The notes beneath the pieces are model-generated. The model was not told the origin of the DNA, ran no database searches, and worked only from the letters and a program-made list of their open reading frames with translations. Of a stretch of DNA of 64,000 bases, positions 8,456 to 17,746 are shown in pieces. The stretch is from a virus. The position numbers and the translations under genes were made by a program. Within the stretch, counting starts at the first letter, position 1; each line of letters opens with the position of its first letter. The stretch covers positions 62,001 through 126,000 of the IMG/VR virus record IMGVR_UViG_3300023112_000008; one strand, 5' to 3'.

Positions 8456-10951
8456 TTACAACTCGATAAACGTGCCGGGACGCAGCTCAATGTTGAGCAG
8501 ATCGGAGGCTCCGGTCGTGGTGGCGGTTAGGCCCGTGTCGTTCCGCACGTAGCCGATCTGGTAGATCACCTCACCTGACTGGGGGTTACCAGACGGGGCG
8601 ATGGTCGTAACGCGCCCGGCCACAAGCTCAGACAGGTAAACCGGGTCACCAGCAACTGGGTAGTCGGTGGTAGTGAGCCCTGCTTCGACCAGGGCCGAGG
8701 CCGTTCCAGATGTGACGACCTCACCGGTGCCGAGCGCCCCGATTGTCCGAACGATTCCGACGAAAGCCTCAGAGGTAGCTAGAACGTCGGCCTGGGTCGC
8801 GGCCGTAGTGTCGTCGGTCGTTGTAATGTAAACGGGGTTTCCAATGGCCAGGCCAGTAGTGATCAGATCACTGATGACGGCGTCAGCCTCTCCAGCTTCC
8901 TTCAACTCGTTCAGGACACCGACAAGTGTGGTTGCCGTGAAGCTAGAGGAGAGATCCTGGTTACCCGTGTCGCCTGATGTCGTTCCGTTGAACGGCAACG
9001 GCGTCGTCATGGTGTTGCCGTCGAAAGTGATATCCCCGGTTGCACCAGACTGGAGCAGAAGCGAGGACGTCGTGGTCAGCGAGCCAATGGTGAGGGTCTT
9101 GGCCGCAGCACCGGTTCCGAAGTTCAGCGTGCCAGCAACGGCGTCTGCCCCAATGCTGATCGTGCCCGAGGCGAGCGTGTCGACGGTGATCGTGTCGTCA
9201 GCATCAATATCAATGACGCCCGAGCCGTTGGTGCTCGTGGCGTTGATATCCAGGGTGGAGTCGCCAGCAATGGCGCCGGTGTTGTCGACCGTGATCGTCT
9301 GGGTGATGTTGGTCGAAGCTGCCGTGTTGGTGGCCGTCAGGTTCGAGTCACCGAAGGCGTCGATGCTGACACCGGAGTCGTTTGCGGCGCTGGCGTCGAT
9401 GGTGACCGCACCGGCCGACCCCAGGATCAGGGTTCCCGAGCTCACCGTCTGAAGAGACAGGTTGCCAGAAGTGGCCGAGACGTTGCTGGCGCCCGTTCCG
9501 TCGATGCTGAACGTGCTCGTGGCGAGCATGTCGTAGGTGCCAGTGACGTCAATGTCGAGGTTGGCGCCTGCGTTGATGTCGATCAGACCGGCGGCGTCCA
9601 GGTCGATCTCAGCTGCACCACTCAGAAGAATGTTGCCTGCGGTTACGGTCGAGAGAGTCAGGTCGCCAGAAGTGGTCGTGCTAAGGGTCAGCGGGCCGGT
9701 GGTGACGTTGAAGGTAGAAGCCGTGTCGGCCTCGATCGCAACGCCTGCGGCGCTGTCGACTGTCATGCCGGTCGCACCAGCATTGATGTCGACCAGAAGG
9801 GCGTCGACCTGAACCTCAGTGGCTGAGGCGTTACCAATGGTGATTGTGCGGGCCGCCGCCGTTCCAATGTTGATCGCCTGAGCGTTGGCGTCGTCACCGA
9901 CGTTGATCGCGCCGCCCGAGCTGTTGACCGAGAGAGCGCCAGCAGCGTCGAGGTCGAGGATTCCCGCACTCGTGACGTCAATCGCACCAGAGGTGGTCGT
10001 GCTCAGCGTGAGGTTACCGCTGGCCACCGTGAAGTTCGAGGCATCAGCGGCGTCGAGGCTAATCGCCGGTGTGCCAGACGTGACGGAGACGTCGAAGTCT
10101 CCCTCGGCGTCCGTCATCGAGATCGTGTTACCAGCGACGTAGGACGCCTGCAGCGTAGAACCGGCGGCCGAGGCCAGGTCCGTGAAAACCAGAGCGCCGA
10201 CCGTGGAACCGGCGCCAGTCTCCCAAATGCCGTCTGTTCCGGACTGGATTGCCGAGACCGTGACCTTTGTGATCGTGGCCGTGGTGTCCGTCGCATCAAC
10301 CGTGAAGGCTGTTTGCGAGAAGGAGTGGGTTGGGGTGGTGTCGATCGTGATGATGTCCGGGTCACCACCGGCGGCGACGGACAGGACCTCGTAGAGGCCG
10401 TCGTTAGCGGCGATGGCTGCGCCGCTTACCTGGATGAAGTCACCGGCGGCAATCGCCGTTCCGTCGACCACATTGACCGTGGACGTGGTGGCAAACCCAC
10501 CTGTGTCCGTCGTGGAGGCGGTCGCTGTGGGCAGGTAGTTGACTACGAGCCCGCCAGTCTGGGCCGCGACCGTGGTGTAGTCCTTGTTCAGGTAGAGGTG
10601 GTTGTCGGCGATGTTGACCACCTCGGAGTCGACCGAGACAGTGGTCCCGCTCACAACCAGGTCACCGCTGACGGTTACGGTTGAACCCGCCCCGCCTAGT
10701 GTGAGGTTGTCGCCGACACCCATGCCTGCGCCGACGGTTAGCGTGTCCATCAACACACCATCGAAGAGCGAGCCAGTGGTCTGCACCGAACCACCAATGG
10801 TGATTCCCGTGGTGAACGCCTCATTCCAGAGGGTAGTCACGCCGGTGGTGCGCCTTACGAGACTGCTCAGAACAGCATCGTCGGTGCCCTCGGCGAGAGA
10901 GGTAAGGTGGCCCTTACCGGCGGCTCTCTTGAGAAGAATTACGTCAGCCAT
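8456..10951 (-). CDS. Long repetitive beta fibre, 831 aa
   Basis: Residues 1-55 share the KGHLTS attachment module with the tailspike-like protein at 4713-7259. Residues about 60-250 are beta-rich. Residues about 280-640 are an extended run of short strands with phrases such as LTLSTTTSGAIDVTSAG, AQAINIGTAAARTITIG and DLDAAGLIDINAG, the composition of a long triple-beta fibre shaft. The C-terminal domain (about 690-831) resembles the DUF2190-type beta domain and is related to the C-terminus of the 219-residue protein just upstream. It is probably a long tail fibre or head fibre. The gene starts at ATG 10951 and ends before a hairpin. Confidence 0.85.
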   Translation of the reverse strand: MADVILLKRAAGKGHLTSLAEGTDDAVLSSLVRRTTGVTTLWNEAFTTGITIGGSVQTTGSLFDGVLMDTLTVGAGMGVGDNLTLGGAGSTVTVSGDLVVSGTTVSVDSEVVNIADNHLYLNKDYTTVAAQTGGLVVNYLPTATASTTDTGGFATTSTVNVVDGTAIAAGDFIQVSGAAIAANDGLYEVLSVAAGGDPDIITIDTTPTHSFSQTAFTVDATDTTATITKVTVSAIQSGTDGIWETGAGSTVGALVFTDLASAAGSTLQASYVAGNTISMTDAEGDFDVSVTSGTPAISLDAADASNFTVASGNLTLSTTTSGAIDVTSAGILDLDAAGALSVNSSGGAINVGDDANAQAINIGTAAARTITIGNASATEVQVDALLVDINAGATGMTVDSAAGVAIEADTASTFNVTTGPLTLSTTTSGDLTLSTVTAGNILLSGAAEIDLDAAGLIDINAGANLDIDVTGTYDMLATSTFSIDGTGASNVSATSGNLSLQTVSSGTLILGSAGAVTIDASAANDSGVSIDAFGDSNLTATNTAASTNITQTITVDNTGAIAGDSTLDINATSTNGSGVIDIDADDTITVDTLASGTISIGADAVAGTLNFGTGAAAKTLTIGSLTTTSSLLLQSGATGDITFDGNTMTTPLPFNGTTSGDTGNQDLSSSFTATTLVGVLNELKEAGEADAVISDLITTGLAIGNPVYITTTDDTTAATQADVLATSEAFVGIVRTIGALGTGEVVTSGTASALVEAGLTTTDYPVAGDPVYLSELVAGRVTTIAPSGNPQSGEVIYQIGYVRNDTGLTATTTGASDLLNIELRPGTFIEL

Positions 10952-10987
10952 CTGTGTTCCTCCACGGAAGTGGCATCATAACAGGGA

Positions 10988-11647
10988 TTAGTATTCATCG
11001 AATCCCCTACTGATGTCCACCCATAGCTTACTAGCTGATGCGGCCAAACCCACCTTGTATCGTGTATGGCCGCTTTGTGGTGTTTCGTCTGGATAGTCTA
11101 CGTCTACGGTGTCTGTTTCTTCGACAATTAACCCGGCGGTCTGGCCGAGCAGATAAATTTCACCAACGGTTAGGCCGGTAAATCCCTCTAGATCGCCCAG
11201 GTAGCGAATAACGGCGTAACCGACCATTGGAACGTCGATTTGCTCGACAAACCCAGCGAGGATCGAGGTAGCTACAGTGGCGCACGAGGCCTTCTCGACT
11301 TTCCCGTTGGCCTTCTGGTAGACCACGTCTCTAACGGCAACACCCGTCTCGTATAGACGCGAGATAACTCCAGGCCTGCCCTCGGTTGGGTCCTCTGGTG
11401 TCGGGTCAACTGGGGTGTGGGCCGCGACTACAGCGTCTAGGGCGGTGACCTGTGGACCCGTTAAAACAGCCGTAAACGTGATCTCTACATCATCAGCGTC
11501 TTCGTCAACGAAGATGGTGTCGGCTGCAAACCCGAGCGAGTCTTCGATCTCCTGGTTGAGCTGAGAAGGGTAGACGTAGTCGGTGACCTGTGCAGGGGAT
11601 CCTGGCCATCCGAAGTCCGTGCTGATTACATAATTATGGACCGACAT
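10988..11647 (-). CDS. Virion protein with DUF2190-like C-terminal domain
   Basis: The 219-residue protein begins at an ATG overlapping the stop of the upstream gene (TAATG). Residues about 95-215 contain a pattern typical of DUF2190-type proteins: an early GVAVRDVVYQ strand, a middle FVEQIDVPMVGYAVIRYLG segment, GLTVGEIYLL, and a final KVGLAAS...LWVDI strand. The C-terminus of the next fibre (8456-10951) has the same layout. DUF2190 proteins decorate capsids or fibres. Which part of this virion it decorates cannot be told. Confidence 0.7.
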   Translation of the reverse strand: MSVHNYVISTDFGWPGSPAQVTDYVYPSQLNQEIEDSLGFAADTIFVDEDADDVEITFTAVLTGPQVTALDAVVAAHTPVDPTPEDPTEGRPGVISRLYETGVAVRDVVYQKANGKVEKASCATVATSILAGFVEQIDVPMVGYAVIRYLGDLEGFTGLTVGEIYLLGQTAGLIVEETDTVDVDYPDETPQSGHTRYKVGLAASASKLWVDISRGFDEY

Positions 11648-12231
11648 TAGGTCGCCACCTCAAAGAACTCAAAGCGAGTCCTGCGGATCAGTCCATTCTG
11701 TAGTGCCTGGACAGTTCGGTATTGTAATTCAAAGGTGGGTGTTTCAGCGGCGAGTACGACGTAGATGAACCCCGAAAAGGAATTCCAGTCATCGCCGTCT
11801 TGGGCTTCCTCCTCGGCGTAGCCCAGCACGGTCGAACCACCATCGGTCCGCACTACCTGACATTCGGTATCGCCGCCTGCTGGAGTGTGTGAGAATTCAG
11901 AACTCCAACCCAATCTAAATGTGCCTGTAAATGGTGCCCCAGTGGGGGCAAAGGCTAGTTTGACCTGAAACGCTGTTGTTCCGTTGGAGATGGACGTTCC
12001 GTCTGAGGAGCCCTGGTCTGTGAGCAGGAGTCCACTAGGCACAAGGATCGGGAATATCTGGACCCAGTCCGAGTCTGTAAACCCGGTGGCCATCCAAATC
12101 GAGTCGTCGGTCGTATTGCGATAGGTCTGACCAATCTGGTCCGGAGTGACCGAGCCTACGGGTGTACCGGCAGCGCCGACAAACGTGTTGCCGTGCCAGT
12201 GAACCGGAGGTAGATCGCGGTGCTCAGTCAT
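11647..12231 (-). CDS. Fibre-tip-like beta domain protein
   Basis: The 194-residue protein is related to the C-terminal domain of the collagen-containing fibre at 3024-4712: both have F.LGW/YRVGW, a cysteine after a charged strand, and end in FELQYR followed by a terminal E.W/EFFEVA. It therefore looks like a free-standing copy of a fibre-tip domain. Its N-terminus (QIGQTYRNTTDDSIWMATG) resembles short fibre linker motifs. It overlaps the upstream gene by four bases and the downstream gene by three (TAATG). Confidence 0.75.
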   Translation of the reverse strand: MTEHRDLPPVHWHGNTFVGAAGTPVGSVTPDQIGQTYRNTTDDSIWMATGFTDSDWVQIFPILVPSGLLLTDQGSSDGTSISNGTTAFQVKLAFAPTGAPFTGTFRLGWSSEFSHTPAGGDTECQVVRTDGGSTVLGYAEEEAQDGDDWNSFSGFIYVVLAAETPTFELQYRTVQALQNGLIRRTRFEFFEVAT

Positions 12232-12605
12232 GGTCCGGTAGCCACTACCGCATCACCCCCGGCCGTAACCACAGTTGTCTCGTGAAGGCTGGTGAGCGGT
12301 CCAGAAGCGACAACAATCCAATCCTCCTCAAACCTTGAAAGGGCGTCGAGACGTGCAGATACGAGAGACGGAGGAATAGGCCTTCCGCCATCGTCTAGGC
12401 TGATCGTACCAAACCCGGATGGGAAAGCCGCATCAGTTGCTAAAGTCCGTAACGAATCGGAATTTGCCGCGTTGTCTAGGAGCACTGGATCAGTGATGCT
12501 GACAGGTGTCGCAGCTGCAGCCGGGACGTCGAATCCCAAGTCCGGGATGATGACAGGACTACCTGTAGACGGGTGAGTAGTGATTGTGAGGGTTCTGAAG
12601 GTCAT
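12228..12605 (-). CDS. Small virion-module protein of unknown function
   Basis: The 125-residue protein is rich in T, P, D and A, with beta-strand character and no cysteines or recognisable motif. It overlaps the genes on both sides by four bases, so it is a firm member of the fibre operon. A small fibre-associated or baseplate-decorating protein is plausible but unproven. Confidence 0.65.
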   Translation of the reverse strand: MTFRTLTITTHPSTGSPVIIPDLGFDVPAAAATPVSITDPVLLDNAANSDSLRTLATDAAFPSGFGTISLDDGGRPIPPSLVSARLDALSRFEEDWIVVASGPLTSLHETTVVTAGGDAVVATGP

Positions 12606-13867
12606 GGCGTTGTGTATTCTAGCGCACCAATGATGCTCTTGATGGGATTAGAATTACCAGAACCGCCTGTCCGTCGAACTCGGGCCCCAATTTCGACACC
12701 CAGCCCAATTGCCACGGATAGATTTCGTCGTTCGTTGTTTCGGTCAGTCGGCGAGAGCACGATTGATCCCAGCACGAGAGGTCCGGTCCCCTGGCGACCT
12801 GTAGGGTCCTCCATAATCTCTAATGTGTAAGTATTCGTCGGATGGGCGAGGTTTACCGTAATCGAGCAGCCGATTAGCGTTGATGCAGCCATCGGCGTAA
12901 ACCCGACATCGGACGACGCGGTCGGACCCCAAACGCTGAGGTATTGGAAGGTAGTGGAAGCCGGAATGACCCCACGATAACCCAGAGTAACGGTGCTTCC
13001 GCCGCCTCCGCCGCCCCCGCCAGTGCTCTGATTCTCGGTAAAAGTGAGACCGGTAACTCCGACTGTGATCGGATCGTTAGTCGTTAGCTGCCAGAGGGTG
13101 TCCCCGTGCGCGGTTCCCTCACTGACCGAGACCATCTTGGCGCCAACAACCTCTGGGTCAGCATCAGCATCAACGGCTCGGACCCAAGCTCCTGCATCAG
13201 AAACGTAGATACCATTCTCGCTGGCAGTGGTCTGGTTCTTAACCAGCACCCGATAGGCACTAGTCAGAACACCGTCGATGACTTGCTCACCTGAGAGGGT
13301 GATGTTGCCGGTTGTGGCTACCCGAGCAGGATCCCAGTGAGCATTGCTGCCACCAGTGGCGCTCTTGATCTCAGCGAAGGACAGGCCGGTAGCGCCAACT
13401 GTGATCGGATTGTTGGTAGTTAGGATCCAGAGCGAATCGCTGTATGCGGTGCCCTCACTGACCGAGACCAGCTTTGCTGCGAGGATCTCTGCGTCAGTGT
13501 CGGCATCTGTAGAGCGGACCCAGGCTCCTGCGTCGGACACATAAATGCCGTTGTCAGCTGGAACCGCTTGACCATTAACCAATACGCGGTCCGCACTCGT
13601 GAGAACGCCATCAATAACCTGCTCACCTGAGAGGACGATGTTCCCGACTGAGGTGACTCGGACAGGATCCCAGTGCGAGTTAATGCTGCCGCTACCGCCC
13701 CCACCGACAGGAATCCAGACACCAGCATCACATTGATAGAGAAGGTTGGTGTCTTTGACGACGACCACAGACCCGTCGACGCACGATACGGGAAGGTCCC
13801 CGAACGTGGGTACTGGGTAGAGCCACGTGCTCTTTCTATGTAGTCCGCCGAGGCCGAAGGTGCCCAT
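12602..13867 (-). CDS. Fibre protein with duplicated 104-residue domain
   Basis: In the 421-residue protein residues 64-167 and 176-279 are clear copies, each with LSGEQVIDGVLTSA.RVLV, NGIYVSDAGAWVR, VSVSEGTA and ITVG.TGL.F. This unit is common in phage fibre proteins. A glycine run (283-290) leads to a different C-terminal beta domain with GIGVEIGARVRRTGG-like features. The N-terminus is short and proline-rich. The duplication suggests growth of the fibre shaft by domain copying. It starts at ATG 13867 and overlaps the next gene by four bases. Confidence 0.85.
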   Translation of the reverse strand: MGTFGLGGLHRKSTWLYPVPTFGDLPVSCVDGSVVVVKDTNLLYQCDAGVWIPVGGGGSGSINSHWDPVRVTSVGNIVLSGEQVIDGVLTSADRVLVNGQAVPADNGIYVSDAGAWVRSTDADTDAEILAAKLVSVSEGTAYSDSLWILTTNNPITVGATGLSFAEIKSATGGSNAHWDPARVATTGNITLSGEQVIDGVLTSAYRVLVKNQTTASENGIYVSDAGAWVRAVDADADPEVVGAKMVSVSEGTAHGDTLWQLTTNDPITVGVTGLTFTENQSTGGGGGGGGSTVTLGYRGVIPASTTFQYLSVWGPTASSDVGFTPMAASTLIGCSITVNLAHPTNTYTLEIMEDPTGRQGTGPLVLGSIVLSPTDRNNERRNLSVAIGLGVEIGARVRRTGGSGNSNPIKSIIGALEYTTP

Positions 13868-13939
13868 AATCTATCCCTGGAACCCCCAGTCTAACTCAGC
13901 TGATGCTCCTCTGACGTGTCTTGTGCCTACGTGGACTCC

Positions 13940-16051
13940 TTAGAGAGCGGCGGGATCAACATAATGAATAGTGACGGAAACGATTCCACTTGCTGGGGCG
14001 TCTCCGGACACAATGATTGGTGCTTTACTCTTCTGAACCATGCGACTTTGAGCCCAGTGGTCCATGCCATAGATCAACGCGCCACCAGCGAGATCGGTGC
14101 TCGGCCCTGAGAACCTGTTCGGGTCTGCAGTGTCTCCGACCATCAGGAAGCGAACCCCGCCAACGTCGGTCACGAGCTTGACCATCACGGCCTCGACTCG
14201 AACACCGGCCGGGATCTCGAAACTAGTGCTGTTGCCCTTGCTGAGATCGAGCTCTTCTGTGTGACTCTTGAATACGAGTCCACCTACTGCAAGATCGCAC
14301 GAAAGGTGAACCCCGCTCTTCTCGAAAACGACTTTGTCATCACAGAAACTGGCGCCGCCAGCAACGCCAAGCGCCTTGGCCTTGACTTCACCGGCATCCA
14401 GTTTCGACACACCAAGCAGCTCCCAGCTCTTGCCCTCAAAGGAGAGTCCGCAGTTGGGCCCACCCATCGAGAACGTGGCAGAGCCCCCCGCTCCCTGCAG
14501 GCGCAGCGTGTTGCTGACCTCGATCTTCGGAGACTTAAGCAACTGGAGGTTGTTGGTCACCAGGACCGGTGCATCGATAGCGAAGTCGACAGGGTGAGAA
14601 ATGCTGCCCGACCTGTAACCCGTATCGGCTACGGAGACGAACTTCTTAACTGTCAGCGAGCTCCACTTCTTCAGAGCCCCGCCAACCCCGACTAGATCCC
14701 CATCCGTAGAGGCAAAGCCTCCAGCCACCTCAAACGGTGTGCTGGTGTCGGACGATACGCGGACCGCACCTGAGAAGGTGTGCGACCTAGCCTTGTAGGA
14801 GGTAGCGCCATTCGAGAAGGTCATGCTCTCATCGGCGTGACCGGAGATCCCATCGATCGATATCTGGCCGAGCACGATTAGGTCGCCCTGGACTTTGGCG
14901 CCACCAAAGATGGTTGTGCCGTCATCGTTGACCCGCAGACGGGCGCTATCCCCGTCCCTCAGAACGAATTCGTCGCCGAATACAGCGCCCCATGAGCCTC
15001 CGGTAATCTCTCCGCTTGTCAGCTTGAGACGAGAGGTCCCGTCTCCGACTAGGATGTCACCGCGAACATCAAGACGTCCTTCAGGGGACTCAGTTCCAAG
15101 TCCAAGCTGGCCGGTTGGGGAGACGATAAGAGAGTTTCCGGGGGCCGATCCGAGAATCTTTAGTGGAGACTGCTTCGAGTTAGAAGCGATCTGGAACACC
15201 GCTCCGCCGCTGATGTCGAGATCAACAAGTGCGGCCGACTTCCACCGAGATAGGGGCACGCCTAGCGTGAGACTCCTGGACGGGTTCGGGTTCAGGCTGG
15301 ACCGCACGGTCCCACCAACAGAGAGGTGGTTTTTCACATCAAGTGAGCCAGACAGATTCAGGCCACTCGAAGTGAGCTGCGCCTTGATCTGTTTGCCAAC
15401 CATGAAAATGGTGCCTTTGTCCGCACCGAGAACCAGGTCGTGCCCCTTGGCGCCGTAGAGTCCCTCTGACGCGGTGATTTCGTCGTCAAAGGCGGCTGGT
15501 CCCTTGAACCCACCGGCGAATTGTGCGGCGCCTGACGACTTCAGTGAGCCGTCCCCGGATACCACGAACAAGTCCGAGCCCTTGCCGCCTACAACGCGGA
15601 GGACGGTTTGGGCGCCGTTACCGGCGTTGACCCACAGGAGGCCTTCTTTATTTCCGGCGTCTAGGCCGACCCGTAGGACGGTGTCACCAGACATGATGCG
15701 CAGTTGGTCGGCCTTATTTTTGCCCGAGAGGGCAACGCCCTTGGGGACCTTTACCGACGCGCCATCTCCAACGATGTCTTGGAGCGTTGTCTTGTGAGGG
15801 TTCCCCTCGGAGTCGACATGGTCCGCAAGTTCTTCTGGGAGCTTGCCGCCAACCTTCTTCAGAGTTCCGATGACTGACCACATGCGGGTGGTCTTGTCCA
15901 GGCCAAAGACCTCTTCCGACTCCCGCACGATGATGCGTGTTCCAGGTTCTGTATCGAGCGCAGATGGGAGATCCGCTACCGTGTTGACGATCTTCTGGAA
16001 GCGCGGCTGCCGCTTTACTCCTCCCCCGTGTGATCCGCCTTTACTGAGCAT
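13940..16051 (-). CDS. Large fibre protein, 703 aa, glycine/serine rich
   Basis: The N-terminus is glycine- and histidine-rich (KGGSHGGGVKRQPRFQKI), followed by a small domain (TVADLPSALDTEPGTRIIV). The long central part has many short strands, repeating phrases such as KSSGAAQFAGGFKGPAAFDDEI and LDVRGDILVGDGTSRLKL, as in fibres that precede an intramolecular chaperone. However, the C-terminal 100 residues (VEAVMVKLVTDVGGVRFL ... VTIHYVDPAAL) do not show the serine-lysine pair of S74 peptidases. The role is inferred as a fibre. The 72-base gap upstream of its downstream neighbour holds no clear signal. Confidence 0.8.
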   Translation of the reverse strand: MLSKGGSHGGGVKRQPRFQKIVNTVADLPSALDTEPGTRIIVRESEEVFGLDKTTRMWSVIGTLKKVGGKLPEELADHVDSEGNPHKTTLQDIVGDGASVKVPKGVALSGKNKADQLRIMSGDTVLRVGLDAGNKEGLLWVNAGNGAQTVLRVVGGKGSDLFVVSGDGSLKSSGAAQFAGGFKGPAAFDDEITASEGLYGAKGHDLVLGADKGTIFMVGKQIKAQLTSSGLNLSGSLDVKNHLSVGGTVRSSLNPNPSRSLTLGVPLSRWKSAALVDLDISGGAVFQIASNSKQSPLKILGSAPGNSLIVSPTGQLGLGTESPEGRLDVRGDILVGDGTSRLKLTSGEITGGSWGAVFGDEFVLRDGDSARLRVNDDGTTIFGGAKVQGDLIVLGQISIDGISGHADESMTFSNGATSYKARSHTFSGAVRVSSDTSTPFEVAGGFASTDGDLVGVGGALKKWSSLTVKKFVSVADTGYRSGSISHPVDFAIDAPVLVTNNLQLLKSPKIEVSNTLRLQGAGGSATFSMGGPNCGLSFEGKSWELLGVSKLDAGEVKAKALGVAGGASFCDDKVVFEKSGVHLSCDLAVGGLVFKSHTEELDLSKGNSTSFEIPAGVRVEAVMVKLVTDVGGVRFLMVGDTADPNRFSGPSTDLAGGALIYGMDHWAQSRMVQKSKAPIIVSGDAPASGIVSVTIHYVDPAAL

Positions 16052-16096
16052 GATTTCGTCTCCTAGGCCTATAGCTTAACAGGCATCAGTCCTTTT

Positions 16097-16429
16097 CTAC
16101 CAAGCCCAGACCCGATACTCTTCGTCTCCAGTAGCGCCCCGCAAGTAGACGATTTTCCGCCTGAAGGTGAAGAAGTTCATCGATTCCTGGGCGAGGAGAT
16201 CGCCTTCGACGGTGACACCATCGAATGAGAACTGGATCTCTCTGGCGGAGTGATCATTCGCCACGATCAGTCCCTGACTGATGAAGTTGGTTTTTCCGTC
16301 ACCCTTGTCGATGAACACGAGTTTGCAGTCGGCGAAGTCGGTAGTCAGGTCTGGCCCGATGCCGCCACTGGCGAGGTCCCTCACGTAAAAGCGGTAGCTA
16401 CGAACGCTCGAATCGAATGGTCCAGACAT
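16097..16429 (-). CDS. Tandem-duplicated virion protein, copy B
   Basis: The 110-residue protein is about four-fifths identical, by eye alignment, to its neighbour at 16442-16771. Both share FDSSVRSYRFYVRD near the start, DFADCKLV, DKGDGKTNF, QFSFDG and the terminal YRVWAW. The fold looks like a beta-sandwich. Proteins in this position are often decoration or tube-associated, but I do not recognise the family. Most differences between the copies are conservative, suggesting both are under selection. Confidence 0.8.
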   Translation of the reverse strand: MSGPFDSSVRSYRFYVRDLASGGIGPDLTTDFADCKLVFIDKGDGKTNFISQGLIVANDHSAREIQFSFDGVTVEGDLLAQESMNFFTFRRKIVYLRGATGDEEYRVWAW

Positions 16430-16441
16430 TGATTACTCTCC

Positions 16442-16771
16442 TTACCAGGCCCAGACCCGGTATTCTTCCCCACCAGACCCGCCGCGCAGGTAGACGACTT
16501 TGCGTCTGAAGGTGAAGAAGTTCATGGATTCCCCTGCCACAAGGTCGCCCTCGATGGTGATGCCGTCAAACGAGAATTGAATCTCAGTTACGGTGTCGTC
16601 ATTGGCGATGATCATGCCCTGACTGACGAAGTTGGTCTTTCCGTCGCCTTTGTCAACGATCACGAGCTTGCAGTCCGCAAAATCAGTGGTCAACGTCGGA
16701 CCGGTTCCGCCGCTGACGTTGTCTCGTACGTAGAAGCGGTAACTACGAACGCTCGAATCAAAAGGTCCCAT
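16442..16771 (-). CDS. Tandem-duplicated virion protein, copy A
   Basis: The 109-residue paralogue of the preceding entry starts at ATG 16771. It differs mainly at residues about 17-25, 57-61 and 78-100. The single conserved cysteine (in DFADCKLV) and the aromatic-rich ends are retained. Twelve bases separate it from copy B, and ten from the upstream baseplate-like gene. It could form hetero-oligomers with copy B. Confidence 0.8.
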   Translation of the reverse strand: MGPFDSSVRSYRFYVRDNVSGGTGPTLTTDFADCKLVIVDKGDGKTNFVSQGMIIANDDTVTEIQFSFDGITIEGDLVAGESMNFFTFRRKVVYLRGGSGGEEYRVWAW

Positions 16772-16781
16772 GTTCTATACC

Positions 16782-17573
16782 TTACAATGAAAGATCAGTT
16801 GGGCTGTGGGCGGAGATTTGGTAATCCCTGGCCAACGCCGAGTAAGCCTCTGCGCCAATGTAGCGAACGTTTGTGCCCTGGGAGGACGTAAGTTGGACGA
16901 TTTCGGCAAATTGCAATGATACTGATGCGGACCGCAATTCGCCAGAAGGGAACCATGATTCCATCGTGACGTTCGCAGCCTTCATAATGCACAGGATGCC
17001 GTCCTGATCTTTGGCGCGACCGAGTTTGGTCCCAGGAAGCACCAATACCAGCTTTTTGGGCGGTCTCGTGACGCCCTTTCCAGCTGTCTGATCTCCGTAT
17101 GTTGGGTAGAGGTATTGTTGGAGCGCCGCCAACGCGGCTGACACGTTTACCCTGTAACGAGAGGATGGAAGCATCCCAGCCCCGAGCCGAGCCGTTGTTA
17201 TCTCAACATTGGTGGGAGAGCCAGCAGACGCGTCCTGGATTCGTTGGTTAAACGGGACGTTGTTCCCAACCTCCTGCTCGCGAATTTCAGCAACAAAGTT
17301 TGCGGTGAAGGAGATGTTACGACCTGAACCGCCGATGTATTGAAAGAGGGGGTGGCTCGCACCGGGAATTTGCTTTGTTGAATAGTTAGGCGTGTAGCTG
17401 TCTGTTACTTGACTGGGCCAGAACTGGAATACGAAAACATCGTTAGTGTTAGCCCCAGCTGTAAATCCGCCGCTACCGTTTCCTTTGCCAGCCTGGTTGG
17501 TCGTTCCGCTAAACTCTGGGAATAGATAAGCCACACTCTGCCGAGGCGCTGCAATCGCATCTAGAAGGGCCAT
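16782..17573 (-). CDS. CIS tube/baseplate-like protein, 263 aa
   Basis: The pattern FWPSQVTDSYTPNYSTKQIPGASHPLFQYIGG followed by RNISFTANF (split here for length) resembles the N-terminal domain of contractile-injection tube/LysM proteins, which have 'IPG.S.P..QF..G..R.ISF'. The second half, with PPKKLVLVLPG and a strand pair around NVTMESWFPSGELR, matches the usual 'small-molecule sheath-facing' half of that family. It lacks an obvious LysM. It is the first gene of the minus-strand virion module, just downstream of the 17.6 kb promoter. The assignment to baseplate or tube initiation is an inference from these motifs. Confidence 0.65.
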   Translation of the reverse strand: MALLDAIAAPRQSVAYLFPEFSGTTNQAGKGNGSGGFTAGANTNDVFVFQFWPSQVTDSYTPNYSTKQIPGASHPLFQYIGGSGRNISFTANFVAEIREQEVGNNVPFNQRIQDASAGSPTNVEITTARLGAGMLPSSRYRVNVSAALAALQQYLYPTYGDQTAGKGVTRPPKKLVLVLPGTKLGRAKDQDGILCIMKAANVTMESWFPSGELRSASVSLQFAEIVQLTSSQGTNVRYIGAEAYSALARDYQISAHSPTDLSL

Positions 17574-17605
17574 AACTGCTCCAGCAGGGTGGTCGTAACT
17601 TCTAG

Positions 17606-17627
17606 GTATTCTATCAGACTCATCACT
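17606..17627 (-). promoter_or_regulatory. Putative promoter of the virion module (TGATAGAAT)
   Basis: On the minus strand GTGATGAGTCTGATAGAATACC contains an extended -10 (hexamer TAGAAT at 17613-17608), 34 bases before the ATG at 17573. The 15-base core is identical to that at 2.27 kb. No good -35 is visible, as expected if the extended -10 or a phage factor drives it. Confidence 0.5.
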
Positions 17628-17718
17628 TGGTAGGCTGAGCTATCGATGCTCGTTTTTACGACGCACTAAGTCATCTCACCGAGCTGAAAGGCGTTGCCGC
17701 TGATCTCATAATGAACTC

Positions 17719-17746
17719 TTGACGCGGACCGCGAGGGGGTGATATT
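17719..17746 (+). promoter_or_regulatory. Putative sigma70-like promoter of the reductase gene
   Basis: TTGACG (17719-17724) and GATATT (17741-17746) are separated by 16 bases. The predicted transcript would have a leader of roughly 295 bases containing the nested hairpin at 17854-17892. Confidence 0.45.

Noticed and set aside
13940-14300. S74 intramolecular chaperone at the end of the 703-residue fibre
   Set aside because: The conserved serine-lysine catalytic dyad and helical bundle pattern are not visible.
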